NCBI GenBank assembly: GCA_902470905.1
Contig: CABRIC010000031.1
Coordinates: 1 to 23,415, forward strand
Reading direction: 5' to 3'
Length of the DNA: 23,415 nt
Source of the DNA: an uncultured Collinsella sp.
Lineage (GTDB): Bacteria; Actinomycetota; Coriobacteriia; Coriobacteriales; Coriobacteriaceae
The notes below the pieces were generated by a model. It made no database searches. It was not told where the DNA came from and saw only the letters and a program-made list of their open reading frames with translations. Positions within the stretch are counted from its first letter, which is position 1; each line of letters starts with the position of its first letter. Made by a program: the position numbers and the translations under genes. Below are positions 21,856 through 23,415 of the stretch, piece by piece.

Positions 21856-23392
21856 TTACTCGGCATCGTGGTGACGGCGGGGCTTGCGGCCTCCGTTGTC
21901 GCCGGGACGGCGCGGACGGTCGCTGCGCTCGGAGCGCTCGCGACGCGGACGCTCACGGCGCTGGAAGTGCTCGCCGTCGCCCTCGGAGGCACCCTCGGCG
22001 CGAGCCGGGGCCTCGGGCTTGTCAAGACGATCGAGCGAGATCTTACCGCGATCGTCGACCTCGATGACGACGACCTTGACCTCGTCGCCGACGTTGAGGA
22101 CGTCCTCGACCTTCTCCACGCGGCCCTTGGCGACGCGGGAGATGTGCAGCAGGCCATCCTTGCCGGGCAGCAGGTTCACGAAGGCGCCGAAGGGCTGGAT
22201 GGAGACCACGCGACCGGTGTACTCCTCGCCCGGCTCGGGAACCTTGATGATGAGCTTGATACGCTCGACGGCCTGGTCGACGGACTCGCCGGTACCGCCG
22301 ACAAAGACGGTGCCGTCCTCCTGGATGTCGACCGAGGCGCCGGTCTCGTCCTGGATACCGCGGATGACCTTACCGCCGGAACCGATGACGTCGCGGATCT
22401 TGTCGGTCGGAACCTGGATGGAGACGATACGCGGAGCGGTGCTGCGCGTGGTGTGACGCGGCTCGGGGATCACATCGAGCATCTTCTGCAGAATGAAGGC
22501 GCGACCCTCCTTGGCCTGCTGCAGGGCGCGGGCCAGGATGTCGAAGGTGAGGCCGGTGGCCTTGTTGTCCATCTGCAGGGCAGTGATGCCCTCGGTGGTG
22601 CCGGTGACCTTAAAGTCCATATCGCCCAGGAAGTCCTCGAGACCCTGGATGTCGGACAGAACCACGGTCTTGCCCTCCTCCTGGATCAGGCCCATGGCGA
22701 TACCGGAGACCGGGCGCTTAATGGGCACGCCGCCGTCCATAAGGGCGAGCGTGGAGCCGCAAGTCGAAGCCATCGAAGAGGAGCCGTTGGACTCCATGAC
22801 CTCGGAGACGACGCGGATGGCGTAGGGGAACTCGTTCTCGTCGGGAAGCACCGGAAGCAAAGCGCGTTCAGCCAGGTTGCCGTGACCGATCTCGCGGCGC
22901 TTGGGGCTGCCCATGCGGCCGGTCTCGCCGGTGCAGAACGGCGGGAAGTTGTAGTGGTGCATGTAGCGCTTACCCTCGGTGGGCTCGATGGTGTCCAAGC
23001 GCTGGCCCTCGTTGAGCATACCGAGCGACAGGACGGAGAGCACCTGGGTCTGACCGCGCTGGAACAGGCCGGAGCCGTGAACGAGCGGCAGGTAGTTGTC
23101 CTTCACCATGATGGGACGGATCTCGTCAGCGGCACGACCGTCAACGCGCTCGCCGGTCTCGACGACCATGGTGCGCATGGCCTTCTTCTCGAGCTTCTTG
23201 AGCGCCACGGGGATCTCGCGCTCCCAAGCGGCCTGCTCCTCCTCGGTGAACTCGGCGCGGATGGACTCCTTCAGAGCATCGACTTTGCCGATACGGGAGA
23301 GCTTGTCGGCGTCGCGCAGGGCGGCTGCCATCTCGTCGTAGTGGGCAAAGATGCGCTCCTGGACCTCCTCGACGGGCTGGTCGAGCGGGTAC
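21856..23392 (-). CDS. pnp: Polyribonucleotide nucleotidyltransferase (PNPase), 5' end missing
   Basis: PNPase degrades RNA 3'-5' using phosphate. About 511 genuine residues remain: the end of the helical domain, the second RNase PH domain (VDGRAADEIRPI, HGSGLFQRGQTQVLSV, later LGDMDFKVTGT with catalytic Asp residues), a KH domain (IRDVIGSGGKVIRGIQDETG), an S1 domain (YTGRVVSIQPFGAFV, GLLHIS) and a basic tail rich in Arg. The first RNase PH domain and start codon are lost beyond the contig end. A conceptual translation that begins MCIRDR comes from the adapter and is not part of the protein; genuine coding starts at the Tyr codon at 23391. A terminator follows the stop. Confidence 0.97.
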
Positions 23393-23415
23393 CTGTCTCT
23401 TATACACATCTCCGA
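23393..23415 (-). other. Illumina Nextera read-2-side adapter (sequencing artefact)
   Basis: Bases 23393-23411 are the reverse complement of the 19-base Tn5 mosaic end, and 23412-23415 (CCGA) begin the Nextera read-2 sequence. This is untrimmed adapter inside the apparent 5' end of pnp. Confidence 0.97.

Overview
The window is a contig from a high-GC Gram-positive bacterium, most likely a gut member of the Coriobacteriia and probably Collinsella. The basis is the GC-rich third positions, the GAAC-N4-GTTC type LexA boxes, RNase Y, RNase J and SpoVS found together, and the gene order. The genus is an inference that I could not test. Both ends are artificial: bases 1-47 are an Illumina Nextera P5/i5 adapter and bases 23393-23415 are the start of the Nextera read-2 adapter. 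Genuine sequence is about 48-23392.

Nearly everything is on the minus strand. Read in the direction of transcription, from the right end, the order is: pnp (5' end cut off by the contig end); a 639-base gap holding two giant hairpin elements; rnj (RNase J), ftsK, a RodZ-like protein, yajQ, rimO, pgsA and a CinA C-terminal amidase gene, closely packed and ending in a terminator; then recA-recX under an SOS promoter; then rny (RNase Y), a GHKL ATPase and spoVS, with rny behind a strong promoter and a structured leader; then miaB-miaA-hflX joined by TAATG overlaps. The only plus-strand unit is lexA and a DUF1624 membrane protein, which converges on and overlaps hflX. Divergent from lexA lies a LysM membrane protein of the YneA/DivS kind, followed by nrdR and dut.

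The order pnp / rnj / ftsK / rodZ-like / pgsA / cinA / recA / rny / spoVS / miaB / miaA / hflX / lexA resembles the Bacillus order. The genes cover RNA turnover (PNPase, RNase J, RNase Y), tRNA and ribosomal modification (MiaA, MiaB, RimO), the SOS response (LexA, RecA, RecX, LysM division-inhibitor candidate), chromosome segregation and shape (FtsK, RodZ-like), phospholipid synthesis (PgsA) and nucleotide pools (NrdR, Dut). LexA boxes sit inside the -35/-10 spacers of both the recA and the LysM promoters, which ties the window together as an SOS locus.

The most unusual feature is the pair of large inverted-repeat elements between pnp and rnj (21405-21537 and 21662-21810). They share an 87-base core in opposite orientations. 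Its ten differences include three compensatory base-pair exchanges, and the remaining four fall in a helix that can form in both copies. Each core is enclosed by a near-perfect palindromic outer stem that differs between the copies. A third long hairpin with a different loop lies after dut. Other observations include a perfect 12-bp inverted repeat that buries the nrdR start codon, an 11-bp-phased repeat upstream of the recA promoter, and a duplicated 12-residue motif in the FtsK linker.
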